DNA of 64,000 nucleotides from Thermothelomyces thermophilus ATCC 42464. Taxonomy: Eukaryota; Ascomycota; Sordariomycetes; Sordariales; Chaetomiaceae. Below are positions 19,611-32,939 of the stretch, in pieces. Numbering within the stretch: position 1 is the stretch's first letter; the number at the start of each line of letters is the position of its first letter. A program made the translations under genes and the position numbers. A model generated the notes under the pieces. The model saw only the letters and a program-made list of their open reading frames with translations, did not search any database and was not told the origin of the DNA. The stretch spans positions 2,914,001 to 2,978,000 of the forward strand of contig NC_016475.1 of NCBI RefSeq assembly GCF_000226095.1, given 5' to 3'.

Positions 19611-22250
19611 ATACTATAGTTCCCCGTTAATAGTATATAAATCTAGAATTTCTTTAACGTCCTATTCTTCCTCTTTGTCCTCTGCTTTGATATACGTGGT
19701 AACCTTAGCGTTCTTTAATGCTAGTTCGAGAAGTAAAATATAAAAAACATCTATCTATAGTCGTATAGATGACGGTAACGATAGTTGGTAGTTAGATGTC
19801 GAAATTCGTTCTTTAATAATAAAGGGTCTGACCTTTTTGAAGTCTAGCTTTATACTTAGTCGTTTGGTTTGTAAGTTTTGTATGATTAGGTAGACTTTGT
19901 CTCCCCTCTCTAGGCGAGGTCCCTTGAGCCTATATTTGTCGTAGTAGTTCTTTATTCTAGTCTTGATAAACTCGAGTTCCTTTTTAAGCTTTTTATATAG
20001 TATGTACATTTGTTCTGCTTTGACTACTACTCTCGGCACTATAACCTCTAATCCTTGCCTAAGGTCTGCTTTATATCTATAGTTTACGAAGAATAGTATA
20101 ACTTTAGTTATTTCTATTAGTGTCGTATTATAAGCGAGTTATACTATTAGTAATAGTATAACCTAGTTATCTTACTAGTAGTTAACGTAAGAACGGAGAT
20201 ATTACTTAATAACTTAGTTTAGTTACTCTGTTTATCTGTCAGTCTACAGGTAATATGCTATTAATAGCTTGCTATTAATGCCTAATCGTTATATTAACGC
20301 TTACTAGAACTTCGATATAAACTTAGTATCTCTATCGGTGATCTATTCTTATAGCTAAGTATATACTAATATAACTTACTAATAGATTACGTCTGCTAGC
20401 TGTTTAGCTATCTAGGACTCCTTATAGGGAAAGAAGTATGCCTATTTAGTTAGGCGATCTACTATAGTAAGAATACTATCGTAGATTATTCCTATAGCTG
20501 TGTCCTTAGATTCTAGTAGCTTCGTAATAAAGTCTATTATAATTAAACTCTATAGTTTCTTAGCTATTAGCAATGGCTAAAGTAGCCTATATAGCTTATG
20601 TCGTGCCGTTTTGCTTCGATTGCAAATGTCATAGTTTTATATAACTTCCTTAACTTGTGCCGTTAACTATAGAAAGTTATAGTGTTTCCTAACTTGTACA
20701 ATAGTCTTTGTAACTCCTTTATATCCTCCGAGTTTTGACTTATAGAGTTCTCGAATTATTTATAGCTATTAATCCCTATTATAGATATATACTTTGCCTT
20801 AGTACTAGAGTTTCCTATCTCTTTCTTCTACTCTATTAGGTATTAATGGTCTAGGTATTACTTAATATTATACCTTGTTAATTCTTTCTTCTTAAAAGAT
20901 TATATAACATTCTAGGAATAAGTCAAGTAGATCATCTTCTATAGGTATCTACGTTTTGTAATATAGTATTTTGTCTATTTATTCCTTAAACAATAGTAGT
21001 ATTATTTCTATTCGTCCTTCTATATGATCTGTTTATTAGCTTAAGATGTCCGTTCGTACGTTCTCTTTGCCCTTCTTGTAGCAGATCTTAAAGTTAAATT
21101 CCACGAGGAATTCTACCTATTATATTTATCATCTATTAAGCTCCTTTGTCGTCGTAAAGTATCGTAAATTCTTATAGTCTATATATACTTATACTAGTTT
21201 AATCGTACTACTAAGGTATAGTCGCCATTTCTTAAAAGCTTCGATAATCGTAAGTAATTCCTTGTTATAGATTAGATAATTAAGATATAGTCTATCGAGC
21301 TTCTTTAAAAAGAAGGCTATAGGATGTAGCTTTCCTTATTTGTCTTGTTATCCTAATTGTCCTCTAATGGTATAGTCTAAAGCGTCCGTTTCTACCTTAA
21401 ATGGCTTCTTAGGATTTGGTAATACTAGTACTAGATCTTTAGTAATAGCGTCGCGGATCTACGTAAATGCTTGCTTGTACTATTCTTTCTATTAGAATTT
21501 AGTGTTCTTCTTTATAAGTTTATATAAAGGTCGTACAATTGCTCTAAAGTTCCTAATAAACATTTGGTAGAAGTTTACAAATCCAATAAAGCTTTATACT
21601 TCTATAACTAACGTCGGTTATAGCCAATTCTTAATAGCTTTAACCTTTAAAGGTTCTATCCGAATTTGTCCTAGGGATATTTTATATCCTAAAAATACCG
21701 TTTTCCTAACGTAGAATTCGCTCTTTTCCTTATTAATTAATAGTTTATACGTATATAGCATGTCTAGCACTACTTTCACGTGCTTCCGGTATTTATCTAT
21801 CGTCTTAGAGAAGATAAGTATATTATCGAGATAATATACCGTAAATTTATCGAGAAAGGGTTAGATAGCTTAATTAATCAGGGCTTAGAACGTTACTAGT
21901 GCATTTGTAAGTCCAAATAGCATAACGAGGTACTCGTAATAGCTATAGGGTATTCTAAAGGCCGTTTTCTACTTATTGCCTTCTTTGATCTATATATAGT
22001 TATAGGCCAATAGCAAGTTAAGATACGTAAAATATTAGGCTTCTACTAACTAATCTCAGAGCCGTAAGATTAGTAGTAACGGGTATCGGTTTTTTATAGT
22101 CTGTTCGTTAAGTTACCAATAGTCAATATATAACTATAGCTTTCTATCTTTCTTAGGCATAAATAGGACTAGGTAGCCTGCTAGCGATGTCGACAGGTAG
22201 ATATATTCTCTTCGAAGGTTCTCCTCCAAATATCGCTTAAGTTCTTCGTT
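19570..22250 (-). pseudogene. Gypsy-1 pol 3' part: RT, RNase H, integrase, chromodomain
   Basis: Minus strand. The RT active site reads VYYLDNILIFS at about 21808-21839, with the second catalytic Asp changed to Asn by a G-to-A transition. The integrase C-terminal domain survives as an open stretch of 94 codons at 19755-20039 with KNYYDKYRLKGP and GDKVYLI. A chromodomain-like segment follows at about 19570-19720, placing the element with chromoviruses such as MAGGY or Pyggy. Confidence 0.88.
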
Positions 22251-25200
22251 CTAAGTCTGGCTTATATAATAGATCTTAAAGAACTTTAGTTATACTCCTT
22301 CCTTAAGCTTAATCTCGTAATCCTATAGGCTATATTCTAATAGTCCTTCTAGATATTTTGGTTCGAATGCTAGGTATCCTTTATATTCCTTTGGTACTTC
22401 CCTAGTCTTATCTTATCTCCCGGTTTTCTAATAGTATATAAACTTGGTTCTATCTATAGCAATACTAGCGATTTCTCTTATCTTAACCTACTACTCTAAT
22501 TACAGTGCTCTACATTTGTCAACAGAGAGAACAGCTATTAGCAATTTAGCTCGTTCTTTCTATTATAACGTTAGTATCGTTATACCGCTTCTTTTAAAGT
22601 CTATAGTAGTCTGCCTACTATTGTCTATCTCTTATAGTAGATCTATAAGATATGCCTTCCCCTAAGTATTATCTGCTCGTGATCCTTATATACTCCTTAT
22701 CTCGCTAGTTAAATACAATTCTATTTAGGGTTATAGGTAACTGCTATTCTTCTAGCTAATATCTAGGTTATAGTCTTTATACTATAGTAACCCTAATATT
22801 ATATCTTTATTATTACCTATATCTATAATACTAAATATAACTACCATAGTCTTTCCTACTATAGTAATGTCAATTAGTTCGGTCTCCTTATATACCTATT
22901 ATATCGGAAATAGCCCTTTGACTATACTATACTTTTACTTTATTCTCTAAGGTATCCGTAGCTAATTTATAAGCGTCGGTGAAATCAGGTTTATCTCTGC
23001 TTTACTATCTACTAGTATAAGCATTTTGTGCTATTTCCATTGTATTATTATCCATAGTCGCTTATCTTGCCGCCGTCGTCCAAAGATTATAGCGATTTCC
23101 TATGTTTCTACCAGGAAGTCTCGATATAGTGGTCTCTTGCGCCAGTTCTTCCTATACTACGCTACCACTCGCCGCTACATAGGCGTTAATGGTTTCCAGG
23201 CCCCTCGAAGGGCCCTAACCCGTTTCCTAGATCAGTATTAACCTCTTCGGTTATTCGGCTAATAGCAGCTTTATCGATCGTACTTATTTCCGTAAGCTAT
23301 TAAGTACTTATAGCTTTCTACTATTAAGTCTGTTCTACTTCTCGTCATATATACCATAGCTTTATCTAAAGCTCTCGAATTCGCGATTTCTTTTCGTCCG
23401 CGTAATAAAGGCAATCGTTGCTCTAGCACGAGTCCTATATATCTTATCCTATTCTGTAGTACCTAGGCTAGGCTCGTCTTAGAACTATCGTAATGCCTTC
23501 TAGATTACGGGCTTCGATCTTCTAGAGCAATTCGGCCACTCTATTTCCTATATTATAGACCTATTCTATAGGGCGTAAGCTTCCGTCCTCATTTCCTTGT
23601 TAGGTTGGCTAGTAATTGTTTTCGAATTTATTATAGAAGTGGTATCGGCATCTATATACTATACATTAGAACTAGGGCACTTATATATATACCTCGTATT
23701 AAAGATATAGTTATATAACGTTACCTAGGAGGTATTAGAATTCTTTCTCGAATCCTTCCTATTATATATAGACTATGAGTACTCTAATGCTATAGTAGGA
23801 GTATTTCTTCTAGTAGCTTCCCTATATACGCTTATCTTTTCCGTAGTTTATATATATAAACTAGTATTCTAGGTTCCATATATCGTTACTACGTTACTAG
23901 TCGTCAAGGTACTTAATATAGCTATTAGACCTATTATATATTATAAGCTATCCTCCTTTAATGGTTTCTATAATATATCGGAGTTCCTTCGTTTTATCCC
24001 TTATCTTATTACTCTACTAGGCAAGTTAAATCAAACGTCCATCCTATTTACGTAGTTCTATATTAAGTTAGAAAACTTTATTATAGTACCATTTGATTTA
24101 TTCCTAGAGGAATAGAACATTAGGTCTAGGTCTTTTAATTCCTTAGGTATCGGTTATCTACAATCTATCCTGCCTCTATATAATCGTAAAACCCTACTAC
24201 CTCAAGGCTAGGAGAATCGAAATTGGTAGTATATACTCTCCTGCCGTATCCTATTTAGCAAGACCTGTCTCTAGGTCTATAGTGACTAGTTTAGAGTATA
24301 GTGCTTATTTATCTTTACTATTACTATCGTGTCCAAGACTATTTGTATTATTGCTCTTATCTTTATAGCCTATAGCCGCTACTTTGATAATATCTTTAGT
24401 AGTTTCGTTAATAGCCGTAATTTCCTTTCTAGAGATTATCTTCTATTCTTTCTTTAGGCTTTAACATTCTTACTTATAGTGCCCTTTCTTTCTATAGTTA
24501 TAATAGGTAATATTAGACTTATCTTTAGTCATCTTCTTCTAGTCTTGCTTTTACGCTATATTTATATTTATAGCTCTAGGGTATATCTTATACAAGGTAC
24601 TAACGTACGCTCGCTTTTTCTTATTATTAGCCTTAACCATAGTTTTATTTATTTAACCTTATTTCTATTACTCTTATATATAAAGTCGATTATTAATTCT
24701 AATAGCCTATATAATATATTTATCTAGAGTCTTAGGCTAATTATACTTATATAGCTTATCTTTAACCTTTTCCTTCAAGCTATTATAGAATAATTATATT
24801 AATACTTTATCGTTAAGCTAAGACTTAAGTATATCCTATCTAAACTATATAATATAAAAGGCTACTAACTTAGTCTATTAGAGATTAGCAAGTCTTTCTT
24901 ATATATAAATCTTCTTATCTTTATTACTAAAAACCTTCTAAAGCTCTTTTTCAAAACGGTCGTAAGATCAAAAGACTACCTATATAAACGTATCTCGGTC
25001 GTCTTCGTCTTCCTTAGTAAAATAGTTATTCTATATAGGCTTAAACTATCTAAGTGCCTTACTCTCTAGTCTCGTAGCTATATAGAGGACTTTAGCTTTA
25101 TTATCTAGAAACTTATTATCATTAAGCTAGAAGTAGGATCAGAGGTTTATTAGGAATCCTATAAGGTCCTCCTTAGTTCTTCTATATTTACCAGGTAGTT

Positions 25201-25408
25201 CGATCTTAATACGGCTCGCTTTAGCGCTCTCGAGTGCCTTAATTTTAGTATAGGCCTCGTTAATTAATTTCTATAAGTGCTTTTCGCCATTCTCGAGTTC
25301 CTTAATTCGAGCTTAAGCAGCCTTATCTCTCTAGTCTAACTCCTAGATTCGCTAATAGAGTTAACCAAGCTAGGCAAGCAGCTATTTGGCTATAATGTTA
25401 GTAGCCAT
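22251..25408 (-). pseudogene. Gypsy-1 gag and protease region
   Basis: Minus-strand gag starts near 25408 (MATNIIAK), continues with a coiled-coil-like part (IKELENGEKH) and the Gag core (KYRRTKEDLIGFL), and reaches a CCHC-like knuckle around 24465-24500 read as YNYRKKGHYK (its cysteines mutated). Protease lies between that and the RT. Many in-frame stops. Confidence 0.8.
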
Positions 25409-25474
25409 GTTAATATTAAGGTCGAAGTCACCTCCGTTCTAAACTATAATAGAACAAAGGGAGTAGTAACAACG

Positions 25475-25920
25475 TATAACAAATCTAACTTAGACTTCTT
25501 CTAAAAGGGTTCAGACAAAGGTAGATTAAGCGGGACAAGTAGGCAGGTCGTCTAAGGGATTCGGTAAAGCTAAAGGGTTTATAATAACATTAGAATTGTC
25601 TCTTATAGTAATTAGCAATACTTGGTATAGGTATTATAATTATGATTATTACCATTAGTAAACTCTTAGAGTCTACCTAACGAGTGACTAGCTAGCTATA
25701 TATATATAATTGTCTGTCCCTCTTTAATAGTTATTATTAGTACTATTTCTCCTTTTACTCTGTGATTCTGTGTTATTAACGGTAATATGTTATTATTACT
25801 AGTGAAGACCTTAGTCTTAGTAGTGATAATCTTCTAATTGGTCTGTCAAGTGATTGGTTGTTAGAATGTCTTACGTCCTAGCTATAGCCTGCTAGGCCGT
25901 CTATATACTTATCTGTGATA
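25475..25920 (-). repeat. Gypsy-1 5' LTR
   Basis: 446 bp, identical in length to the other copy; starts TATAACAAATCT where the other has TGTAACGAACCC, all differences there being RIP-type transitions. Confidence 0.93.
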
Positions 25921-25925
25921 ATATT

Positions 25926-26600
25926 AACCTTATTAGGGGGATTATCTAGGTACTTTGCTCTATATTTATACTATTCATTATAATGCTCTATACGATAGTT
26001 ACTATATAATATATAACTAGTCTTAATATAACTAAGCATTTAGGAGTTAATCTATAGCGCTAGATTTATAACTTTAATATTACCTTCTAATAAGCTATCT
26101 AATACGATATCTTAGAAGTATAGGGTATATAAGGACTTTATACCTTTCTTGATGCTATTACTATATATATCCTACTAACCTAGGTAGCAAATAAAAGAAT
26201 AGAAATCGAGCTTACTAATGGCATAGGATAGCTACTTCCGGAGCTTAGTACCCTTATTACGATAGCCAAGATCCTAATTAATAATAATATATAACCTAAA
26301 GTCTCTTAGAAGTATAGAATCTTCTTAATAACTTATATACTAATACTTTTTATAGCTTAGAAGAGTGGTAAGGAAAGAGGTAGAGACTTATATAGAGACT
26401 CTTATAATAGTTAGCAATATAATATAAGATGTCCTTATAAGTATCTAAGATATCTATAGGATCTAGTAGACTATCATACGCTTAAGTAAACCGTCTATAA
26501 TAATAAGTAACGCTTATACCTTTTTAATAAAGTATATAAGAGGATTCGTTAGGAGCTTGATAAGCTAAAGTAGGCTAGATTAAAAAATTAACTTATTACT
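25926..26600 (+). pseudogene. Copia-1 gag, continuation after Gypsy-1
   Basis: Resumes directly after the ATATT duplication. A related segment (AAGCA-TTAGGAGTTAAT and following) is present in Copia-2 near 45970-46100, supporting that it is element sequence and not host DNA. Confidence 0.65.
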
Positions 26601-29600
26601 AAGTAGGGGGAGCTATTCTATTCTAGGTAGTTAGGAGTAGAATACCCTAGTTTCCTTAATACGTTAATTATTAGCCTTTAGCTACTTAGTAAGCTCTTAA
26701 CTTACTATAAGGTATTTAGTATAGTCGCTCTATAATGCTATCCTCTTTTAGAAAGTACTTTACTGGACTTATATAGCACGACCTACTTAATTAACAATAA
26801 GAAGTTCCTTTTACCTAAGACATTCGTTAAGGTAAAAGATCTTAAGTTTATTAAAGCAGGTATAATAACCTTCCCTATTAGTAAGAGGGGTACTTAGGTA
26901 ATTAAGAATATTCTAGATAGACTATATAGATTATATACTAAGAGCCTAACGCTTAAGGATATTACTATTGTCAAAGGATTTTATATTAATATTATCTTAG
27001 AAGCTCTATTACTTAAGGTAGGCACTTAGTACTATAGCTTAGATTGCTTACTACGTTTCGGAACACTAGAAAATAACGTTATACTTCGTAAGTTAGAATG
27101 TAAGTATAATTTTACCTTCCTTAAATATAAGCCACTTTCCTACTACTTAAGCTTCCTAGACTATATCTTAATTAGTAAAGCAGGTATTATAAATGTTTAT
27201 ATATTCTTATAGAACGTGTTCACTATATGTAGTAAAAGGTCCCGGATGTAAGCGTTACCTATTATAAGAGAGGATATTAAGGATCTTTAGTACTTAAGAG
27301 CTAGCTATCTTAGATTAAAAGCGTTAAAAGCGCTTATTAATAATGCTAGAAACGTCTATACTAAGGGGATAACGTATATTAAGTGTAAGAGCTATACTCG
27401 TACTTATGTAAGTAAGGTTATCTCTAGGAAAATACTACCTAAGCAGAAGTCTATATACCCGTTTTGGCAAGTAGCCTAGGATCTATTTAACTATCCTAAA
27501 GCGATTAATAGATTACGATAGCTACTTATAATTATTAACAAGTATAGTAGGAAGCTCTTCCCTTTCCTCTTAATGACGAAGTCACTAGACTAGATTATAA
27601 GAGTTATCTAGAATTTCGAGAGCTAGGTAAGATACTAATATAGGCTTGCTATCCATAAGATTAAGTAAGATAACGATATTATAATGATTAGTTTAGCAGG
27701 GTATATACCGATATGCTATTAGACTTAGGCTATAGAAAGCGGTATTAATCTTAAACTCTTACCTTTATATACCTATAAGCCTAATAGACTAGTAAAGTAA
27801 GTAAGGTAAGAACTAATCTTACGCTTAATCAAGATACTTAATAGTGTAAATCTCCCTATAAAGCTCTAGTTAGAAAGTGTATAAGTAGTAACATACTTAT
27901 ATATGATAAGCCTAAGCCGTGCTTACTTGTTCTAAACTCCTAATAAGGTGCTCTATAGCTAGTTTAAATGGTATTTTCACTAGTACGAACCTAGCTTAAT
28001 AATTATATTAACTAGTAACTTATACCTAGATTAGAGTAGCATCTTTATATATAAATACTAGGTATATATCCTCTATAAGGATAGGGAAGCTAAGTAATAT
28101 ATAAAGGACTTTAAAGTACTACTATATAGGCTAATAAGGTATCTTATAAGATATTATACTTCTAATATCTATCGCGTTTAGATACCTAAGCTTAGTAGGG
28201 TTATTATAACTTGTAACGTTCGCTTCGATGAGAAGACTTTCTACCGTCTAGGCGAAGAGTAGCCGATAGAGTTATCGCTAGCGGTGGCGAGCTAGGAAGT
28301 CAATTAATTTAATCTTGGCAAAGATTCCTAGGATACCGATTCTCTCTAGGAAGCGTTATAATAGACCTAACAACTAGTAGAAGACTCTATTATAATAGCT
28401 TAGCTACTCTTATTATAAGAGAGTCCGGCGGTAGATCGACCTCTCTAATAAGGTTAAGACTTAAGGGTAAGGGAGCTTTCTAACATATAGCCTATAAGTA
28501 AGTAATTAGTTCTAGAGACTCTTATAGTAAAGACGTAAGTAATAGATAAACTTACTAAATAGATGGAGAGCTTTAGAGGACTCTTAACCCTTAAATATAC
28601 GCCTAAGCCCTTAGTGACTTGCCCTATATTAGCTAGTAAAGGGGATATCTACTAGGAAGTAGGAGGGTTTGAATTAGGGCCTTCCTAGTCGCTAGCTAGC
28701 TAACTAGATGCTAGGGAAAGCAAGGGAGCTGTCGAATCTGATAGAAGAATGCCTTCTATAGAAGAATCTAGTATATACGATAAGTAGATAGAAAAGCTAG
28801 AAGCTAGGAACGGTACTACCGATATATTATACCTAGCTAGGCTAGAGGGGTAGAGCATTAAGCGAAGTCCGGATTAGCTAATATATTCTCTAGAACATAA
28901 GAGTAAAGGAGAAGCTATTTAGTAACCTCTTATAAGGAGAGGTAGAGGTAGGAGGAGGGCTTGTAAGCCTAAGGACCCTATCTAGTCAAGTAAAAGGCTA
29001 TAAAATAAAGAGAGGGTTAATTACTACTATTCCTTTATCTAGGTAATTAAGGAACTCTAGTAATAATTCTATAAGACTTACCTACCTAATTAATAGGAAG
29101 CTTATCTAGAGGACTAGAGTATAAGAATGATATATATAGTATTTGTTACTACTATATAATACAAGGATACCATATACCTCGGAGTAGCTCTAAATAAGCT
29201 ATATTAATATGTTAATAATCTTACTTATATTCCTACTAACTGGCGAGACCTATATAACTACCTATTAGGATAATAGTTTAAAGACATAGCTTACAAGGAG
29301 ATACGTAACTTAAAGAGCAAGGGAACGTAGAAGATCATACCGCGTAAGTAGGCAAAAGTACGACCTATCCTATTAAAATAGGTCTTTATATATAAGTTTG
29401 ACAAGGACGATTTCTTAGAGAAGTATAAGGTAAGGATCTACATACGAGGAGATCTATAAGATATTAGCTTAGTAGAAAGTATATACGTAGCTACTTTAGT
29501 AGTGTAGTTATTCTATATAATAATAGCGATCACTATATACTTTGACTTGGAAGTTAAGCAGTTTGATATAGTATAAGCATTCCTTAACGCCAAATAACTC

Positions 29601-30790
29601 GAAGACAATCTTATCATCCACAAATTACCAGAAGGATTTAAGTAGCTAAGGAAATACGTAGAGTTACAAAGAGCTCTATACGGCTTAAGAGACTTGCTAC
29701 TCTTATAGTATAAGGAGTTCTACAAAACGTTATCAGATCTAGGTATAGAACTATTAGGTAAAGAGAAGTGCCTCTTCTTAAGCTATAATAAATAAGTTAT
29801 TTTGATCTTTTATATTGACGACTTCTTGGTCTTCTTCTATAAAAGTAACGCTATAACGGCTAAGCGTATAATAGAAAGAATTAAAGCTTGATACGATATC
29901 CATAAGTAGGGTAATATTAGTTAGTTCCTTGGTATTAGGGTGATTTAAGACCAACCTATATATAAGATATAGCTAGTCTATGACTAATATATTAGAAAGG
30001 TAGTAAGAAGATATAGGCTAGATATGCTTAGTATATATAAGCTAACTCCCTTAAGCTATGAAGAACTTAAGAAGTTCGAAGGGAGTACTACTAATATATG
30101 GGTTAAAAAGTATTAGGAGCTCGTTAGATTAATCCCATACTACGTAGTTATATCATATCTAGATGTTATATACGCCTGTTTAGTACTCTCTTGATACCTA
30201 ACTAACCTAGGACTAGACTACTTGTTAGAGGTATAGTAAGTAGTAAAATATCTATTTAGGAGCTTTTACCTATCAATCTAGTATAGAGGCAAGTAGGCGC
30301 TAGAAAGTCTAACGCTTGTAATCGCTAGGGACGCTTTATATATAGATGATCTAGATATATAGTATTCGTTATAGGGATATATCTTCTTCCTGTTTAGAGG
30401 TCCTATTATATAGAAGGCGTTGTACTAGGATATTATTATAACGTCAAGCACTAAAGTAGAACTTCTAACGCTCTCCCTTATAGTAAGAGAGGCTATAGCA
30501 CTTAAAAGGCTATTTACGGATATTAATCTTAAGCTTAGAGAACCCTAGAATATCTATTACAATAATTAGCAAACTATTCGACTAGTGATAGCTAAGAACA
30601 AACGTATTAACACTCACTTACGGTATATAGATATCTATGATATATAGTTATATTAGAAAGTAACGAAAGGAACGTTTAAAGTTATATATCTACTAACTAG
30701 TCAGATACTAGTAGATAGGCTTACTAAATAACTTAGCCGATAAGCATTTAAGCGCTAAAGAGCTCTCCTTAATCTTTAAGATATTAGTTA
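26601..30790 (+). pseudogene. Copia-1 pol: GAG-pre, integrase, RT, RNase H
   Basis: Plus strand, many TAG stops. GAG-pre-like segment near 27300 (YLRLKALKALINNAR), integrase about 27400-28250, then RT beginning near 29380 with YKFDKDDFLEKYK and IRGDL, later LYGLRD near 29675, and the active site FYIDDFLVF at about 29808-29835. RNase H near 30440-30780 includes SSTKVELLTLS and a final HLRYIDIYD. This order is diagnostic of Ty1/Copia. Confidence 0.9.
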
Positions 30791-30829
30791 TAGGCTTATA
30801 TAACTAGGGGTTAGAAGATAAGTTAAATT

Positions 30830-31267
30830 CATTAAACAAAATACTACCTAATACTCTCTATCTACTACTATTAGCTATTACTAGGATTAATAGCCTTGCC
30901 CTTGCCTTTATCCTAGCCAGGTAATGACGTAGTGCCTAATATGTTATCGGACGCGCTAATACAAGTATTACAAGCTTCCTTAATCTTATCTAACTAGTAG
31001 AAGATATCATATATAGAGTAGGCAATCTTCGTAAAACGCGCGAGTTTAGCCTTATCAAGCTCGTACTTCTCTGTATCATCTATACTAGCGCGTTTTAGGT
31101 TACTCCAAAGAACTATATATAACTTCTTAAGATCCTATATATATCTATTAGCAATTTGCTTATATATTAGAGACAGAGGTTTAAGATCTAGGGACTTATA
31201 GAAGCCTTAGCTCTATCTAGTAAAGCCTTTATTAAATCCTTTACTAACTTAACGTAAAAAGTAAGAC
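30830..31267 (-). pseudogene. Copia-1 3' antisense coding trace, distal part
   Basis: Downstream of RNase H the plus strand has no sensible frame, but the minus strand reads coherent protein-like segments such as LDKAKLARFTKIAYSIYDIF and KIKEACNTCISASDN, broken only by RIP-type TAG/TAA codons. It is separated from the proximal part (36508-37060) by LINE-1. No family recognised. Confidence 0.4.
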
Positions 31268-31281
31268 TACTATTATAGTTA
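31268..31281. repeat. LINE-1 target-site duplication, left copy
   Basis: TACTATTATAGTTA, repeated exactly at 36494-36507 after the (TAA)n tail. Confidence 0.88.
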
Positions 31282-32660
31282 AATCGAGAGCAAGGGGCTT
31301 CTCTTGCATCTTCGCGAATACCCTACCAAAACATACGAAACTACCATCGCTGGAAAGCTCTCGAAAAACGCTATCTAACGGTACCACTTTCAACTGCGCG
31401 CGAGCCGTTGCGGGTGTGCAATAGGCATCGCAGGCGTAGAAACCGGACCCGACCGCATTCCGACCGCACCTCGCGCGCCTGTCAAAATTTTCACCGTACA
31501 GACCACCTAGCGCCCCTAAACGTAACGTCGATTTAAGGCCTAACGCCAAGCTACTAAGTAGGGAGGCCTATAGCTTCGAACCAATCAAAGGGGGGCCTAC
31601 CGTAGGCCTACCCTGCCCTAGATATTAAGGAGCTAAGGGGTCTCGTCACGTAACTAGTCGACCTTATACTAAGCCCTAAACAGGGCAAGGCATAGAACCT
31701 CGCTGATAGGCTCTTATAAGGCCTTACGACCACTATTATAGGCCTGGTTCTGAACCTATAGGAACTTATAGCTAAGGAGGTTAAAAAAGAGCTTAAAGAA
31801 GCCCTTAAGGCTACCCCCCGCCCTACCTAGGCGTAGGTAGCCGTAGGCTCGTAATAGGGGGTAACAGACCCCTAAGGAGGCCTACCGTCGGCTAAGGCAG
31901 TACCGTTACAGGCCTTGTAGGAGGTCATGATATAGAATGTAAGCCTACGGGAGGACCTTAAAGCCCGAACCCCGGCCGAGATAGTCTAAGTAGTTAATAG
32001 GGCTTCTAGCCGCTAGGGAGCCGTTACGGCTAGGAAGCTCCTAAGCAGGGATATAGTAGTGGTCTTCAAGGATAAGGCTACTAAGGATTAGTATTCGGTT
32101 AATAAGCGATAGGTGGCTATAGCCTTTAGAGAGGAGGCTAGGGAGGTTAGTAGGGCCTATATAGTCCTGGCCAAAGGAGTCTAGAAGGAAGAGCTATAGG
32201 GGGTTAGCGAACAAGACTTCAAAGGGGCCGTAGACCTGCACTCGATCAAAACGGTCAAGTTCCGGCTGCTAAAGAGCCCGTAGAGGAAGTGGGCCACGGT
32301 ACTTCTAGGCCTACGGGACCTCGAAGAGGCCCGGAAGGCCTATAACGAGGGCGTGGTCTAGGATGCCCGGGTGCTAGACTACGAGCCCTACTAGGATGCT
32401 CTAGAGCCGAAGTAATGCTATAGGTATTAGAGCTTTGGCTATACCTAGCGGTACTACTAGCGGCCAGCCTGTTATAGCTATTATAGCGTAAAGGCCTACG
32501 GGGAGGGGGGGAAGGCTAGGGAGGCCTAGTGCCCTACCTACTCTAACTAACTCCCTTATAGGTGTACGGCCTATAGGGGCCCCTATATAGCTTGGTATAG
32601 GGGCTGCCCGAAGAAAGTCGAGGCCTAGGAAAGGGCTAGGGAGGCCTACCAATATAGACC
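31282..32660 (+). pseudogene. LINE-1 5' region and ORF1 (Gag-like, zinc knuckles)
   Basis: The first 260 bp are GC-rich and little mutated. ORF1 runs to about 32660 in one plus-strand frame broken by TAG codons; its end shows a knuckle-like array at about 32410-32640 with visible ACYSYYSVKAYG, CPTYSN, RCTAYRGP and GCPKKVEA pieces, typical for nucleic-acid chaperone ORF1 proteins of fungal LINEs. Confidence 0.78.
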
Positions 32661-32939
32661 CTAGACCTTCTAACTACCGGAGCAACCATACTAGAAGGTA
32701 GCCTTCGAGTTTAGCAGCCAGCCGGAGGATGACGACCACTACTATATAGGGGCTAAACGCCCCCGTAGGAGGCCTACCCTAGCCTAACAGGCGGCTAGGA
32801 ATGCCTTGTTCGATGCCTAATAGACCCGTATCTCCTTTCTATAGCCTGGAGCCCCCTCCCTCTCGTAACCGGCCGAAGGGGCGATGGCTATGGAGCCTAC
32901 TATTACCGTGCCCCTGTCCTCTGCTCTGGCTACCTCGAA

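Larger units (their letters stand above)
18333..25920 (-). mobile_element. Gypsy-1: Ty3/Gypsy chromovirus inserted in Copia-1 gag
   Basis: 446-bp LTRs at 18333-18778 and 25475-25920, TSD ATATT at 18328-18332 and 25921-25925. Coding is on the minus strand: gag ATG near 25408, zinc knuckle near 24465-24500, protease, RT (about 21300-22200), RNase H, integrase and a chromodomain near 19570-19720. A purine-rich tract reading GGAAGGG on the minus strand abuts the 3' LTR. Stops from RIP occur throughout. Confidence 0.95.

Noticed and set aside
22444-22665. 73-codon plus-strand ORF that recurs at 52909-53112 and 58677-58898 (minus)
   Set aside because: It recurs only because the Gypsy pol region is itself repeated; it is antisense to protease/RT coding sequence and has a low-complexity hydrophobic composition. 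Same for 24479-24727 and 56749-57039.
31244-31549. 101-codon minus-strand ORF over the LINE-1 5' end
   Set aside because: It straddles the LINE-1/Copia-1 junction and lies opposite LINE ORF1; open because this part escaped RIP, not because it codes.
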